Shown: positions 32,340 through 44,874 of the stretch, one piece after another
How positions within the stretch are numbered: position 1 is the stretch's first letter
How the letters are laid out: each line of letters begins with the position of its first letter
Source of the DNA: Hygrocybe punicea
Lineage: Eukaryota; Basidiomycota; Agaricomycetes; Agaricales; Hygrophoraceae
Direction of reading: 5' to 3'
Assembly (NCBI GenBank): GCA_963556145.1
Contig: OY744463.1
Location: 4,402,001-4,466,000 of the forward strand
DNA: 64,000 nucleotides
Position numbers and translations under genes: made by a program
Notes under the pieces: model-generated
What the model was told of the DNA's origin: nothing
Seen by the model: the letters and a program-made list of their open reading frames with translations, nothing else
Databases searched by the model: none

Positions 32340-34484
32340 ATGACTTCGGTTACGTCGAGCAAGTCAATACCACACCAACCCGCCTCCCAAAGTTCAGGAC
32401 GAACCGTATACCAAAACTTCTCATCCTGGCGCAATACCCTCATCGCGAGTTTTCTATCAGATAACCCCACCCACCCTATCCAAATAGCTTTTCGGACCTT
32501 TGCACTCTCGCTTTCCCTATCACTCGGACCCTCTCTTATCCCTTTTGTGACACCTTTATTTCGGACTAGAAGTACTAGAGGTTTTGTGAAAGACAGAAAG
32601 GGCCCTCATCTCGTCGACGTGCTGAAACGTGAACTCGGCATCAACGGATTCGCGTTTGCTTTCACGGTAGCGGCTGGTGGTGGAGCTTCACTGGGGTATG
32701 TTTGGGATTTGTTGGAAGAACTTGAATCAGGCCAACGGCCGACTGGCGTTATGAGATCTGCTGATGTCGATTCAACCTCGCCTCTGAACCTGTGGGGCAA
32801 AATCAAAGCATGGATTGCTTCACAAAATATATCACCGTTACAGAAGTCCTTCCTCTCGAACGTCGTATCTTCATCTTTCGCAGTTGTCTTGCTGCGAGTA
32901 GGTCGGCGGTCTTCCAAGCTGCGCAAGCACCCACCACCAATCCCACCAATCCCAGATTCTTCATCTTCAAATAAAACATCCTTAACGTTGGATTTGACCC
33001 TCCTCCTATTGGTCCGGGCCTTAGATGCTGTCGTTCAGTCGTTTTTGTTTAACAGATCAGAGAAAGGAATCCGACATCCTTCCAATCAAGGCAAAATGCA
33101 TACAGAAGATTATATTCCGAGGGAACTATTGGGGAGGGAGGAAGCGAAGCAGGAATTGAATAAGCGACGGCAGCACATGACGACTTGCATAGACGCACTG
33201 GTCTTCTGGGGATGCAGCGCAAGGTCTGTACTTCTTGGACCATTGAATAGCTTCCGTTTGTTAACACACTTGTCTGCGATCAAAGGATTATGTGGTGCTT
33301 TTTCTATGACCCTGAAAGGTTTGTCTTCCACTAAGATCTAGCGCAATGCTGATGCCCGATCATTTTGTTGTTGGCAGACTCCCAGCATCTTATATCAAAT
33401 GGTTCATTAGTCCGCCGAGTTGAGATTTTCACTGACTTTGAAATGTACCAGGATCGGAACGCTTGCCAACGTCGACCCCCGAATCCTACAAGCCCTCCGT
33501 GAGCTCCGCTCTGGCCAGTGGTCATACTTCACGGGTTCTCCCGCATATTCGTACCTCCTCACGTCATTCTCACAGGATCTTGGTTATCCAACGTCATGGG
33601 GGGACCCCGCACTGCTCCCTTCCGTTGGCGGACGCTCCGCTGATGCTGCGTGGGATATTCTTGGCGTAAAGGGCCGAAACGGAGTGGGGGGGTTGCCTTG
33701 TGAGCTGGTACATGGGAGTATTGGGGTATTGACGGGACTCGGCAACAGTTGCATTGCAAATATCGTAGTACGGTTTGTAAAGGCGTTCTTGGAGGCTATT
33801 GCGATCTATCTTCCTGTGAGTCTTCCCCTTTCATTTCATTATTTTCACAATTGAAAGTACCTTGGTCATTATAAGGTTCACTTTCTTCCTATTCTGTTGG
33901 TACGACCTCACACAGCTCTCCGGCCACGTATCGTGCTTTCCACATTTTTCGCCGCAATCCGCAGCGCAACTTTTCTCTCCGCCTTCGTGTCTTCCTTCTG
34001 GCTCACGGTCTGTACCTCAAGGACACTCGTGCTTGCACGTCTTTTCCCACAAATCTCGCACAATTTCTGGGATGGCCCTTACGGATGCATACTGGCAGGG
34101 TGCTTGGTGTGTGGGAGCAGTATCTGGATAGAGAATGGAAGGAGAACAGGTGAAATGGCACTATATGTGCTGCCGAGAGCTATCAGGGCATATTTACCCG
34201 ATGTATGGATGAGGAGTGGGAATAGAATGGTCGGAATGGTGGAGCGGTGTGTCCGTACGGCTTTCGTGACGTATCATTGGACTGATTTTTTTTGGGTTGG
34301 AAGTACTGTTTTCGTCATGTCTCTTGCTTCATTGCTCACCACTGCTGTGCATCGCCCCGATTCACTTCGAGGACTTTCCCGTTGGACGCTGGCCTTCATT
34401 ACCAATGGCTGTAAGTCTGGATTTTGGCAACAGACACACCATGCCGTATCTATTCCGCCAACTCCAAGCATTCCCGCCGACTAA
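32340..34484 (+). CDS. TMEM135-like multi-pass membrane protein
   Basis: The first exon encodes MTSVTSSKSIPHQPASQSSG, then hydrophobic IAFRTFALSLSLSLGPSLIP and INGFAFAFTVAAGGGASLGY. Later exons give SARIMWCFFYDPERLPASYI, joined by an intron that splits a Trp codon to IGTLANVDPRILQALRELRS, then CELVHGSIGVLTGLGNSC and VHFLPILLVRP. Further membrane segments and a tail ending IPPTPSIPAD follow. The Cys/His-containing CELVH...NSC region and the run of helices resemble the TMEM135 family, which in animals is linked to peroxisomes and mitochondria. The last part could contain one more intron near 34410. Confidence 0.75.
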
Positions 34485-34923
34485 GGATAATAGCACGCAG
34501 ATGTATGTGCCATTTTTGTCAGAGCTCTCGCTTCCGTTTTACACCTTTCCCTCTTCCTCGTCGTCGACCTTCCACTTGTTGCCAGATCAGTCCTTCATCT
34601 GTATCATCTTCCTACGTACGGCCTTTGGCAATGTCGTGGCTTATATGGAGAAATCAGGAGAGTACGCATGTCCCAGACAATCGATTATCATAGTAACCGA
34701 CAAGATCCCATTAAGGAGTGGGGTTCCTACATAAAACTGGGTGTTAATAAATCAGATATTCTCTTTTCGTCAGTGGTTGGCATGACGCACTGGGCTAAAT
34801 TATTTCGCAAAAAAAATGCCGAATTTTACAATTAGACATGAAGTAAATTTGGGGTATGGGCATGATGTGGGACCTGGTGAAGAAATGTTTGAGGAGGCCC
34901 ACCTATCCCGCAGGATAGCTATA
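34485..34923. other. Intergenic region between convergent genes
   Basis: I see no supported coding frame. The 3' ends of the TMEM135-like and DPH7 transcripts should lie here. Confidence 0.5.
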
Positions 34924-36429
34924 TTATCCACTCCATAAGTATAACGAGTGGTCGTAGAACGAACAGGTCGCTATTAGTGTCTGATCATCCTGGCTATCTG
35001 CAAAGGACCAGTCTGCGCCATAAGCAAGAGACTCGTGTGCGTCAAAACGTCTCACGATCTCCCATTCACTCCTTGATCCGTCGGTCACCCGCCCTCCGAT
35101 GTCAAATCGCACAATTTTGACGCCATCGTGCATACATGCTACGAGCAAGTCATTTTTTCGGTTTTCGGAGGGATGCCATTTGACACGCCAAGCACCTCCA
35201 CCGACACGAGCATGAGTGAGTGGTACCAGGGGCTTTCGAGTGTCGAAGAGGCGGACAGCATTGTCGTAGCTACAAATAATCGAATAGCAGTCAGAACTGG
35301 CTGTGATGAAGTGTGACGAGCAGAGACAAATAAACCTTCCGACAGCCATGATCCGTTCAATATGGGGGTGACTCTGAATCGTAGTTATCCCGGCTTCAAA
35401 TCTAAAGTAGTCGTCCAATTAAAAAACTATCAGTCCGACACAGCGGAAATTATGTGCACTGTTTGTTCACAAAGATAGGTTGTGAGAATCTTTGCCGAAG
35501 GTCCCAACCTTTCAGCTTGAGATCGTCACCGCCTGAAACTTGTCTTAGGCTCTCTCGGCAAACGATAACCCGTGCATACTTACCGGAATACATGATGTTG
35601 GTGTTCCAGTAATCCCAGGTGGCGATCCATGCTTCATAATCATGAGCAACCCAAGAGTTCGTCATCAACAGTCCTGTTTGATTGATTGGACGCAGCAAGC
35701 ACAACGACCCATTTGATAGCGATACAACCAAGAGGCCCAGGTCGCTGGAGTGCGAAAAGCGTTGAGAATTTGGAAATAGATTGGCTGTGCTGCATATACG
35801 TACGTAGTGAGTGACCGACGATTTGACCAGTCCAAGGAAAGACACAAAACGTCCGATGAGGAACAAGAAATTGAATCAACGTGATGCAACTGCCTCTAGA
35901 TGCGGAAATGGTATTGGTAAAGTCGTGCTTTATTGTGCGGTGGGACTTGAACCTCGTTGTTCCTCCATTCATGCAGAGTCACGTTCCCTTCAGAATCAGC
36001 AATACCCAGGACTGGTTTCGTCGTCGACGCTTGATGGCACCTGAGCATTTCGATTGTCGTTATCCAAGCTCGACTCCGATAGACAATGGTCAATCACCAT
36101 TTCATGTCGAGCACTGCGGGTAATGAAATCTCCTGTATTTGTTGACTGAACAAGGACACACTTGGAAATTTTCCTGGAAGACAACCAAAAAATGCGTACA
36201 GTCCTTCGCTCCTTTCCATAAATGTAGCCTCAAGGACGAGACATTTCCCATGTCTGCGTTGTTTCTGGGGTTGCGGCAGAATATCGGTGGAAATTTCCGG
36301 CGCTAAAGTGTCAGACGAATTGTGGGCATCTGCAAGGTCGTAGGTGCCGCACACCAAAATGTTTCGAAAGCTTGGGTGTGGACAGAACTCAACAGCATCT
36401 GCTGGATAACCAGTGTCAAGGCAAACCAT
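34924..36429 (-). CDS. DPH7: Diphthine methyltransferase/methylesterase, WD40 protein
   Basis: Dph7 (WDR85 in animals) removes the methyl group from methylated diphthine on elongation factor 2, letting the last step of diphthamide synthesis proceed. The start at 36427-36429 gives MVCLDTGYPADAVEFCPHPS, then FRNILVCGTYDL and KCLVLEATF. Later exons give QEISLPAVLDMKW, LGIADSEGNVTLHEW, NTNIMYSGGDDLKLKGWDLR (assembled across an intron), SYDNAVRLFDTRKPLVPLTH, GGGAWRVKWHPS, ACMHDGVKIVRFD and YGADWS, ending ATCSFYDHSLYLWSG. The order and the CSFYDH...LWSG ending match the family. Several introns were assembled by eye. Confidence 0.92.
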
Positions 36430-36723
36430 AGAAAACGGATAAGTCCCTTACCCTATACCGTACTAACCCTATACAGCCTATGGCCTTCAACGATATACAA
36501 AGGGCTGTAAAAATTCACCACAACCCGTCGATAGCTCAGTTAACAACAACGGTTTGTACAAACCATTTCAGTTAGTGAGACAGTATATATAAACCGTTTC
36601 AGCCGTTTCCATACTATTTGGTGTATTTAAACCATATCCAGCCGGTTTTTAAATTTATAAAAAAAGTTGGGTATACAAAACAGGCCAGGCTGGACAATAT
36701 ATGTATATTACTTCGCTATAGCG
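36430..36723. other. Intergenic region with AAACC-type inverted words
   Basis: No gene seen. The stretch contains a perfect palindrome GGTTTGTACAAACC (near 36552) and repeated AAACCGTTTCAG, AAACCATTTCAG and AAACCATATCCAG words, which resemble words in the minisatellite at 44.9-45.8 kb. Confidence 0.5.
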
Positions 36724-37903
36724 CTACTCTCCCAGCCCAAGCCTCAATTTATATTGGGCAATTAATGCGTCTTTCTGTGCCATCAATGCGTCCTTCTCCG
36801 TCAACTCTGCATTCTGCTGTGCCAGTTCTTGTCGCGCAGCCTGAGCCTCGGCCTCAGCAGCCTCAGCCGTTTTGGTAGCCTCAGCCAAGGCCTTACCTAA
36901 CTGAAGTGCCTCCTTTCGTCTTGCATTGATAAGCCCGCTGACCAAGATATTGAATTGATTGACGAGCTCCTGGACATCGGATTTGGCTTCTCGTCGAAGG
37001 CGAGGGGATGTGTAATGGATGAATTGGCCGGTTGCATTAGGTTGCTGAGCAGCAACAAAAAACCAACAATTAGTTTCGAGGCTGACATGTTCAGCCTAAT
37101 GTAAAAGTCTCATCAGCCAAATGTACAGGGAGGAGGTTAGAGAATAACTTTCCCGGACTACTATATCTTCCATGCAGCGGGAAAAACGAAGTGCTGCTTT
37201 ACCTGACTGTGTTTCGAGTGGGCGAAGTGGCTTGGTTCTAAGGACAGCTGAGGGCCAGTCAATCAGCCCCCGCGAGGAACAAGGGGTTGTCGACTTACTC
37301 CATTGATCATTCCCACGTTTGGCACCTTCGACAACGCCGTAAAGTTGGTTGTTGCTCGTGACACGACGTTGTGCTTGTGACACTGGCGAAGTATTCTGGG
37401 ATGTACCGTTGAGCAAGGCCGGGTTGATTGCAGGAACCTTGCATGTTGATTTGATGTTTTAGGTTAGTTTTCGTTCGGAAGAAAAAAAAAGAAAAACTTA
37501 CATAGGGTGTTCCTGGGGGTGTCTGTGTGTTTGATGGCACTGGGTCTTGTGTGTCCTCCAAGGCACGCTGCGAGAATCAGAAGGTGACAAATGGTATACT
37601 GGAAAACACACCGTTGGCGAGAACACGTCCGGGAGATTCTGAGAGTCGCCGAAAGCGCCCTGTGTGAGAGAAGGAATCGGAGCTTGACAGAGGGAGGCTA
37701 AACTCCCATGTGGCACCGTTTGTGACATATCGAGGGGGTTGTCTCCGATAACGTGCTGTGAGAAAGGTAGCGTCAGAGCTTGAGGGCTGTAGGATACAGA
37801 CTGCTCAACATACCTCACCCGAGCCGCCATTTTCCTGTTGAATGAACTCAACTTGATCCGAGTTCTCTGGTTGGATGCGAGAAATATCGAAGCTATCACC
37901 CAT
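36724..37903 (-). CDS. Unrecognised protein with C-terminal coiled coil
   Basis: The start at 37901-37903 gives MGDSFDISRIQPENSDQVEF, followed by low-complexity exons (NPLDMSQTVPHGSLASLCQ, DTQDPVPSNTQTPPGTPY, VSQAQRRVTSNNQLYGVVEG). The last part reads TSPRLRREAKSDVQELVNQF and then a long heptad-like helix (ALAEATKTAEAAEAEAQAAR onwards to LRLGLGE). At least five introns are needed. The architecture is a disordered Ser/Gln/Pro-rich N-terminus and a coiled coil. It sits divergently from the KDZ transposase-like gene, which suggests it may belong to the same mobile unit, but this is only positional. Confidence 0.6.
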
Positions 37904-38254
37904 GATGTTTGCCTGCAATTTGCTCAGTTATGAGTCCATTCAAAGGTTAACGCTAACACATACCGATGACAAGTACTGTCTCCCCGCTTTTGTGTGTTCG
38001 CATTGCACCCTCAGAGGGTTACCAGGGCATTTCTTGCAGTGTCGAGCCCTGCGGGAACGAGCAGGTGCCATGAAGTCAAAAAGTTAGGGTGGGAGAAAAA
38101 AAGTAAGTTTGTTTACCCCTTGAGCATCATTTTCTTGAAGTGGAACGGTGTAGTTTTACCATCTGAGGGAAGGGAAATGGTGTAGAAATACCAAACTCGC
38201 GTTCAGTCCGTAGCCTCGTGACCAGGAGTTCCCAACTAAGCTCCGCCTTCTTTG
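37904..38254. promoter_or_regulatory. Divergent upstream region of the coiled-coil and KDZ-like genes
   Basis: There are about 350 bases between opposite starts. No gene is supported. Promoter content is inferred from position. Confidence 0.4.
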
Positions 38255-41200
38255 ATGTCGGACGACCCGTCTAGTCCCCCCCTCCAGCGCATCTTACTTG
38301 ATTCACCACCTGATTCACCCATTTTGTGCAATGTTTCCGCCGCCGCCGCTATCGACCCTCCACATTTGTTTTATCGCTCACCCCAACTAGTTATCAAACC
38401 CACCCCAATGAAACGCCCCAGGAAAAAAAACCCCCAACACCCTGCTCATCGCCTGAAGCGCTTCCGTACAGGAGCTCGCGGTGGCCAGGAATCCCAGCCC
38501 GAAACCTCAGATTGGGCGTCCGAGGCGAGTATTGGCACCTTGGACTACAACGGTGGCTCTTCAAGATCTCCTTCACCCCCTCCGATCCCAACCATTATTC
38601 CGACAGAAGACGATGACTATGAACGCTATGTTAATCTTGTTTTAGCTGATTGTCTTCCATTTTATCAAATTTCATCAACGGTGTATGTCGTGCAAGGGTG
38701 GGACCGGAAGAACAATGAACCTACGGTGCGTACTTCTATTTGACATCAGACAAGCTATTGAACGTGCAGCAGTCTCATTGGCATCACCTGCAACGGAAGC
38801 GGATCGGTGAAGCGTGGGCAATCGCTTGTTTTTGCCCATCTGGTACCACCAGTTCCTGCGTTCACCTCCGTTTTGCCAGAGACCATGGGGAGGAACATTT
38901 CCCCGATGATGATCTGCAACTTAACGGTAAAAATGTTCTTTCAGGGTGTGCTGTACTCATGCAAATTCACCAGGCGATACCGACAAAGTTATACTGTTCT
39001 CGCGCCAAGCCACCGATGATGTTATGTATTCCAACCACTTCTCTGTCGTTTTTGAGGGTCAAACCTCTGTGAAGAATCGAGCTGTGGTCTCATACTATGG
39101 AAATGATGCGGGTTCTGGGAAATGGACTTGCCAGAAAGATCGGGGCAGCACTTGTGGCCACATAATGCAAGCGCGTCATGGGCTACAAAAGTTGGTACGA
39201 ACAGATCCCACTGCGAGGGACGAAACGGTGCCAGAAGAATCGGCTGTCCTGAGTGAGTCGATTGCCCATATCAATGCTGTCGCTCTCATATGGTTTGGAA
39301 GTTCCTCGTGTTCGCGGGGCTACAGCTCGGGGTGACAAAGCCATATCTTACCTGCCCATACACGTACCCATCTGGGCATCTCTCCCAAATGACTTACAGC
39401 TCTATCCATGTCCTCTACCCCTTCACGGCCCACCCGATATATTGTTCTTGGATGACAGCTCTTCCTGCTTGTGTTCTTTGCCACGTACGCTGTATTCTCC
39501 ATTCCTCGCTATACAAGAACGTACATGTACAATCTATACCACTACCCGAGCTCACCAAGTGAAGATTCAATTACAACGTTGTCCGACATGTGCTCAAAAA
39601 TTTCACCGCTTCATTGGCCCGGAACCCCGCAACCTTGGCCTTTTCAACTTCAATAATCAAATCGTTTTCGCTCATGACCTTCTCGACGAGTATACTAGTG
39701 CATACACATCTTCAGAGACACCGTTTGCAGCCTGGGTGCTCACAGTGTCCCGTCGATACGAAGTCCACCAGTCTTGTTTCCCTTTTGTCAACGAGAAGAT
39801 GTTTCGGAGCGCATGGTTTGCTTACAGCCATTTGCAGCGTTTGGAAACCGATATGCACTGTCCTAAGTGCGGCCCAGATCCGCAAGACACCATTTGGGAT
39901 GGTGTCACCCTCGCATTTAGCCAGAAACATCAGCTCCCATCCCTACGTCCGCCAACAATGTTGCATGAGAAGTCTTTGAAGCGACAGGAAGTACGTTACT
40001 GTACTGGCCAGCAGTTGATTCCACAAGTGCAGGTTCGCAAGGCTGTCCGCTTTGTCATCGAAGGCCGCTCTTTGATTGTCAACTCGGAGGATGACTGGTT
40101 GGAGGAGGGAAACGAGTTTCAGGGTCAAAGAAGTCGTCAATCGGAGAAGAAAAAACAAGACTTGCTTTCCCGTGTTGAGGCAATCCCAGATCTCTGCGCC
40201 AAGCTGAAGCTAGTGAACGAGTCTCTGAGTGCTCTATTCACTGAGCATTATGGAGTAGCAGCGTTACTCTCAGGAAAAACCCCGCCTGTAGCATACAAGC
40301 GGTTATTTGTGCAGGTGAGCAAGTGATGTCATTGGATTCGACTGTGCGATCTCATGTCAAACTAGCTCAGTGCTGAAGAATCCGTCCTTCAAATGGCCAA
40401 TCGACTGGCATTGCAGATGCTCTCTCTATTTGTAACTCAACCAACAGCTCTCAACTCATCTTGTCTTGTCTGCATTCCGTCCATCTACGAAGTTCTGCAG
40501 TACCATGAGTTTCGACAAGAAGCTTACCTGGAGCATCTTCTCGCACTTTGCAAATGGGTTCATGACAGAGGGCACGGGGCATTGGTTGGACTGATCGTCT
40601 ATCCAGCTCCACCAATGGATCCCAGTGCACGTCAGATGGATGTTGGGTGGCAAGCGGTGAGATAGCCACTTCAAATCTTTGAATATGAGTTTCTAATGTC
40701 AGTGCCAACAGACTGGATGCTTCTATACCAAACCACAAATTCGACATCGCCCCGAATATCCACATCTAGCAAACGACTCACGCAATGAACCTGGGGGCCG
40801 ACGAGGAGCCAAGTGCTCGAAATATTATTCAAGATACGGAGAGCAGCGCCTTACAGGTGGCATCATGTGCGTGTGGTGTACGCATTCTGTATGCTACGGA
40901 TTTCACTGCATCCCGAAGGCTGAGGGCCGAAACGATGTATTCTCTGCCATAGTAACTCGGTGGGTCAAGGCTCCTCGCATCGTCATATACGACTTCGCCT
41001 GCGCTTTGGCTCCGTACTGCATGACACGGGAACCTGAGTTCTTTGCCGATACTTTGTTTGTCGTTGACGCCTTCCACGCCAAGGGTCACACTAGGTGTTC
41101 ACCAGGCGCGTTCCTGTCCACATATGCTAACACTGATCCCCGGCTTGCACATATCAACTCAAGCGCTGCGGAGTGCGGCAATGGAGGGCTGCATCGGATC

Positions 41201-41311
41201 CGAAAAAGTGTCAGTTACATGTCTCAAGATCGTGCTATCAAGTACACCAATGTATTTCTTTCAATCTGGAACCGATCTCGTATTCGGAAACTACTGGGGA
41301 TAGATAGATGA
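38255..41311 (+). CDS. KDZ transposase-like protein with cysteine cluster (CxC type)
   Basis: KDZ (Kyakuja-Dileera-Zisupton) enzymes are DDE-type transposases expanded in mushroom genomes. The start at 38255 gives MSDDPSSPPLQRILLDSPPD and a basic patch MKRPRKKNPQ. Introns follow near 38726, 38927 and 39251. The middle has the cysteine-cluster region: CTIYTTTRAHQVKIQLQRCP with CPTCAQKFHRFIGPE, then CPKCGPDPQDTIWDGVTLAF. The C-terminal half has IMCVWCTHSVCYGFHCIPKA, IVIYDFACALAPYCMTREPE, FVVDAFHAKGHTRCSP and KSVSYMSQDRAIKY, which match the second catalytic Asp region and the HxKGH motif of the family as I know it. I see no frameshift, so it could be intact. Exact exon ends in 40320-40860 are uncertain. 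Confidence 0.82.
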
Positions 41312-41566
41312 CACAGGGGGTTGGAGGTGTGGGGCGGGGTTGCTGTCAAGTACCAAACCAATTCCATTTTTCTTATCAACCAATGTCCAGCGGGTTCCTG
41401 CCAGGGACGTGATCCCCTTTGTCAAAAATGTTCATTTACTTTTGCCAATGGCACTGGCTGATAGATAGCACGTCAGGGGCAGGAAATGAAAATGATGTCG
41501 GCTCACTAGACCTGAATACACACAAAATTCACCGCAAAGGTGACAACATTTCGTTCACTCTCCACC
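41312..41566. other. Spacer between two plus-strand genes
   Basis: 255 bases, no supported coding frame. It probably holds the KDZ-like gene 3' end and the promoter of the next gene. Confidence 0.4.
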
Positions 41567-44500
41567 ATGGACCAAGAGCGGCAAGATATTGGGTTCAGTG
41601 AGTGCTCACTTGTCTAGCAGAGTGTGAGAAGCGGGGCTCACCAGTAGCTATCACAGCTGCCCTGGAGAAGGAAATTCAAGACGCTGTCAGAGTGTTGGAG
41701 AGCGCAAAGGCGGAGCTGACCCGCATCACTTCGAAAAAGGCTGCAAAAGCTAAAGGCGGAGGAAAAGGTAAGCCTTGGCACTGATTCCTATGTAACATGA
41801 CCCAACCTGGCCTGCAGTCGCAGTCGAAGCAGCGAAAACGCGTCTAGCAGAGGCAGAGACACGCCTGAAAGAACTCAACACTGAACTAGCATCAGCAAGG
41901 GCTGCTGCCGCTGTGAATGCCAAAACTACCAACGTGGAAGACGAAGGTGCAGACAGTGAACGGGACACACGGGATTCCGATTCCCTGACGTCGCTAGGCG
42001 AAGGTGATGAGTCTGATGACCAGCTGACTGGGTCGGAAACGAGGCCATCTGCTGCACGAGGCAAGGTGGGAAGAACTTTCTTGATCATTGATGTTCACTG
42101 ATGTTGACTCGGAGTCAGAGCGCTGGCAAGAGTGTTGAGTCAGGCCGACGCAAGCGTACGGGTAAGGACGGTGGGTCAGGCAAACGCAAGAAAAGGCTGC
42201 GTCACAATCGTACCCCGGACTCAGAAGGCGACCACGAAGGTGGCAACAACAATAGTGATGAAGGGGAAGGTTCTGGCGGTGATGCAGATAAACTGTTACG
42301 GATCGCTTCTGCAGCGGGCTCCGGCAACAATCAACTTAACAGGGGATCGGCTTCCAGAGGGGAGAACAGCAGCTTTCATTGTTGCTTACAGCTAAGACAA
42401 CACTGCTAAGAAGGGGGGGTCAAGATCTAATGTCATTGCGAGCCGTGGGGGTTACCCAAAACAAGATGAGTCTGCCCCAAGAACCAGACTAAACGTAAGG
42501 AAAGGAAAAGAAGAAAAAGTCCGAACCAACAACAAGGACAGTAGATATAGTGAATGGACTTGAGGGGAGGTAAATGGGAATCCAACCATGAAGCTACAAC
42601 ATGTCCAACTACACCATGTTTTCACCATGAGGCGGACATGAGGCGTCCTCATGTCGATGTTCTTGCGATCCAACTGGAGGCCCAGGTGTCATTGAGGAAT
42701 AGAGGGGGTCCGGATGACTCGGATGATTTGTCATCGGATCATGTGATGTGCAGAATTGCCTATTCGGGGTCTACACTTGCTGTAACAGGCAAGTGCGAAG
42801 TCTGGCAAGTGCATTGCACGGTCGGGTCGAAGATGGGTATCGTCCAGTGTAGGATTGGTGATGAGAGTGTCTTGAGGTAGCGGGGACATAGCGAAAGGTC
42901 GATATAAAGGAAAACAAAGGAATGTATGGAGGGAAAACCAACTAGGATGGTGGGATAGTCGAGGTCAGACATGTGAACAGCATAAGCTGTACCGGATGAT
43001 GATGTCTGTGTCGATGACGTATCGAGGAGCAATGTCTTGTCCTGTCTGTGGAACAATGCAATCCACCTGATGTCGGTATTCGTCCAAGAAAGGGTATCAT
43101 TGTAAACGAGTGTGGGAGGTATCAAGATGAAAGATGGAAAAGGTTAAATGAATGTGGGTCCAGGTTTCGAGTCATGGCACGAGTGACAAGCTGTGGGAAC
43201 AAGTCGTCGGGTACTGCATTGAAGCGGTGTCGTGCGAACAATATGCGATAGGGGTTGGTTCACTGTTTGGGATGTCGTATGGTCTGTGGTCGAAGTCCAA
43301 AAGAATGTGCTTCGGCAATGGTCGGATTAGAGAGAACAGTGAAATGTCCCGTGATCGAGGATTGTCCAGGGCATGCGTGCAGGTGAGGAATGTCATCGGA
43401 TCGTCAGGGAGGATAATGGTAGGCACAGAATACGAAAGTGGAAACCATATATCCGGGAATGGCAATTGTCAATTACGTGTCGAGATATTGTTGAGGTGGA
43501 AGTCAGAAGTATCAATGGCGGAAGGGTTTCGATGCCGATGCCAAAGATAGATCATAACAAAGTAGAAACCGATCAGGAAGGTGATGGCAATGCTGCCAAT
43601 AACAATTACGGTAATGAGCTGTGTCGGGAGTACAGCCATTGTGAATCGGTTTGTCGTGGGATGAAGTCAACAATATGTCAGGGTGAGGGAAAAGACAATA
43701 GCGATGATGTCCGTTGGCAAGGAGACTATTCGGGTACAGCAAGGTAACGTGGGGATGTGTCCATGGTCGGTATGGATTGTTCTAGAAGAAGAAAGGAAGA
43801 AAAGAGAACAAGGACAAGAATAAACAACAATGTCCAAAAGAAGACAAAAGGTAAAGGGGAACGAAAAAGGAAGGTATGGTAAAGTGGAATCGTCATCGTG
43901 GGTAGTGGAGTCGGAATCGGAGTTGCGGAGTTGAAAAATGTAACATAAACCCACCAAAGATTCAGACACACTTGACAAGGATGCGAAGAAGCTTAACCCA
44001 GACTCGGAAAACGAGGAGACGCATGCCAAAGATTCAGCCAAGCAGCCTGATCTTAAGAGGTTGGCAGGTATTTTCACCGTTTTCTTTTCACAGAGATTCA
44101 CCTTACTGACTGTAACCGCCGTAGAAATTGGCCGTAAAGAGATGGGAGAATTTATGAACACCCAGAGTGGCAAAATTAGCGAGAGTGTCACCCGGGCCAT
44201 TCGCGACTATCAACATTTCCTTCCCGAATCTGCTACCACACACCGTCGCCTCGCACTCCACTGCTTAACCACCAATCGCGGTAACGTCATCTGCATTTAC
44301 CACCACATGACGAAGTCAGGAAAAATTTACGACAGCTCAAAGGACTCTAAATTCAAGGTCACCGGCATTTCCTTCCCTCGCAATCTCAAAGCAAAAGCGA
44401 AGAGAGGTGCAGATCGCCGATCTGGATATCTCAGCTGTGGATGTCCTGAAGACGTTGCATTGCTCGATTTTTACTTCTGGAAAACGTGGACGGCCAGGAA

Positions 44501-44786
44501 TGAGCAAGGGGATGTGGAAGGTCTTGGGGGTCAACGCATTGATCCACGCCTTCGTCTTTTTTTCAGCCAGTGCTTCACTACAAACACAATGCTCAAGATT
44601 GACGATCTGTACACGAAAGGCAAGACCCCTGCTGAAGCAGAGCAGAAGAAGATCGAGACTCAGATAATGAGGTTGGCTAGCAGGCTCAAAGATTTGACGG
44701 GTACGTGATATTATTTACTTGATTGCCAGAGCTGATTCCATACATTAGGTACTGAGGATGAAGCCAGTGATGAAGATGTGTTGTAA
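41567..44786 (+). CDS. Charged coiled-coil protein, unknown, with a very long intron
   Basis: The start at 41567 gives MDQERQDIGF, joined over a 47-base intron to IAITAALEKEIQDAVRVLES. Next come LAEAETRLKELNTELASARA and an acidic/basic stretch (SEGDHEGGNNNSDEGEGSGG and SGRRKRTGKDGGSGKRKKRL, a likely nuclear signal). After PKQDESAPRTRLN a GTAAGG donor at 42496 pairs best with a CCAAAG acceptor near 43962, giving DSDTLDKDAKKLNPDSENEE. Later exons read LAEIGRKEMGEFMNTQSGKI, YQHFLPESATTHRRLALHCL, YHHMTKSGKIYDSSKDSKFK and a C-terminal helix ending LTGTEDEASDEDVL. I do not recognise a family. Its position just downstream of the KDZ-like gene suggests an accessory role or a neighbour captured by it. 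Confidence 0.6.
42496..43962. other. 1.47-kb intron-borne insert of unknown origin
   Basis: All other introns in the window that I could bound are under about 170 bases. This one is about ten times longer and is strongly purine-rich on the plus strand. It contains minus-strand frames with hydrophobic segments (see the 56-residue ORF at 43469-43639) but no transposase motif, LTR or clear terminal repeat that I could find. Confidence 0.55.
43469..43639 (-). CDS. Candidate 56-residue single-pass membrane peptide
   Basis: An ATG at 43637-43639 opens MAVLPTQLITVIVIGSIAIT, continuing FLIGFYFVMIYLWHRHRNPS and ending NISTRN before TGA. It has one strong membrane helix followed by a basic stretch, the order expected of a single-pass protein. 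It lies antisense inside the long intron of the charged coiled-coil gene. A second hydrophobic minus-strand frame (43726 to about 43924, FVFFWTLLFILVLVLF) lies just upstream. It may be chance or an exon of a gene within the insert. Confidence 0.3.
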   Translation of the reverse strand: MAVLPTQLITVIVIGSIAITFLIGFYFVMIYLWHRHRNPSAIDTSDFHLNNISTRN

Positions 44787-44874
44787 GGGTTTTTCGGGTT
44801 GTTATACTGTGATTTGAGTATGTATGTATGTATGAATAGTGGAGATATACCATTGCCCGAGTATGCTTGCCAAG

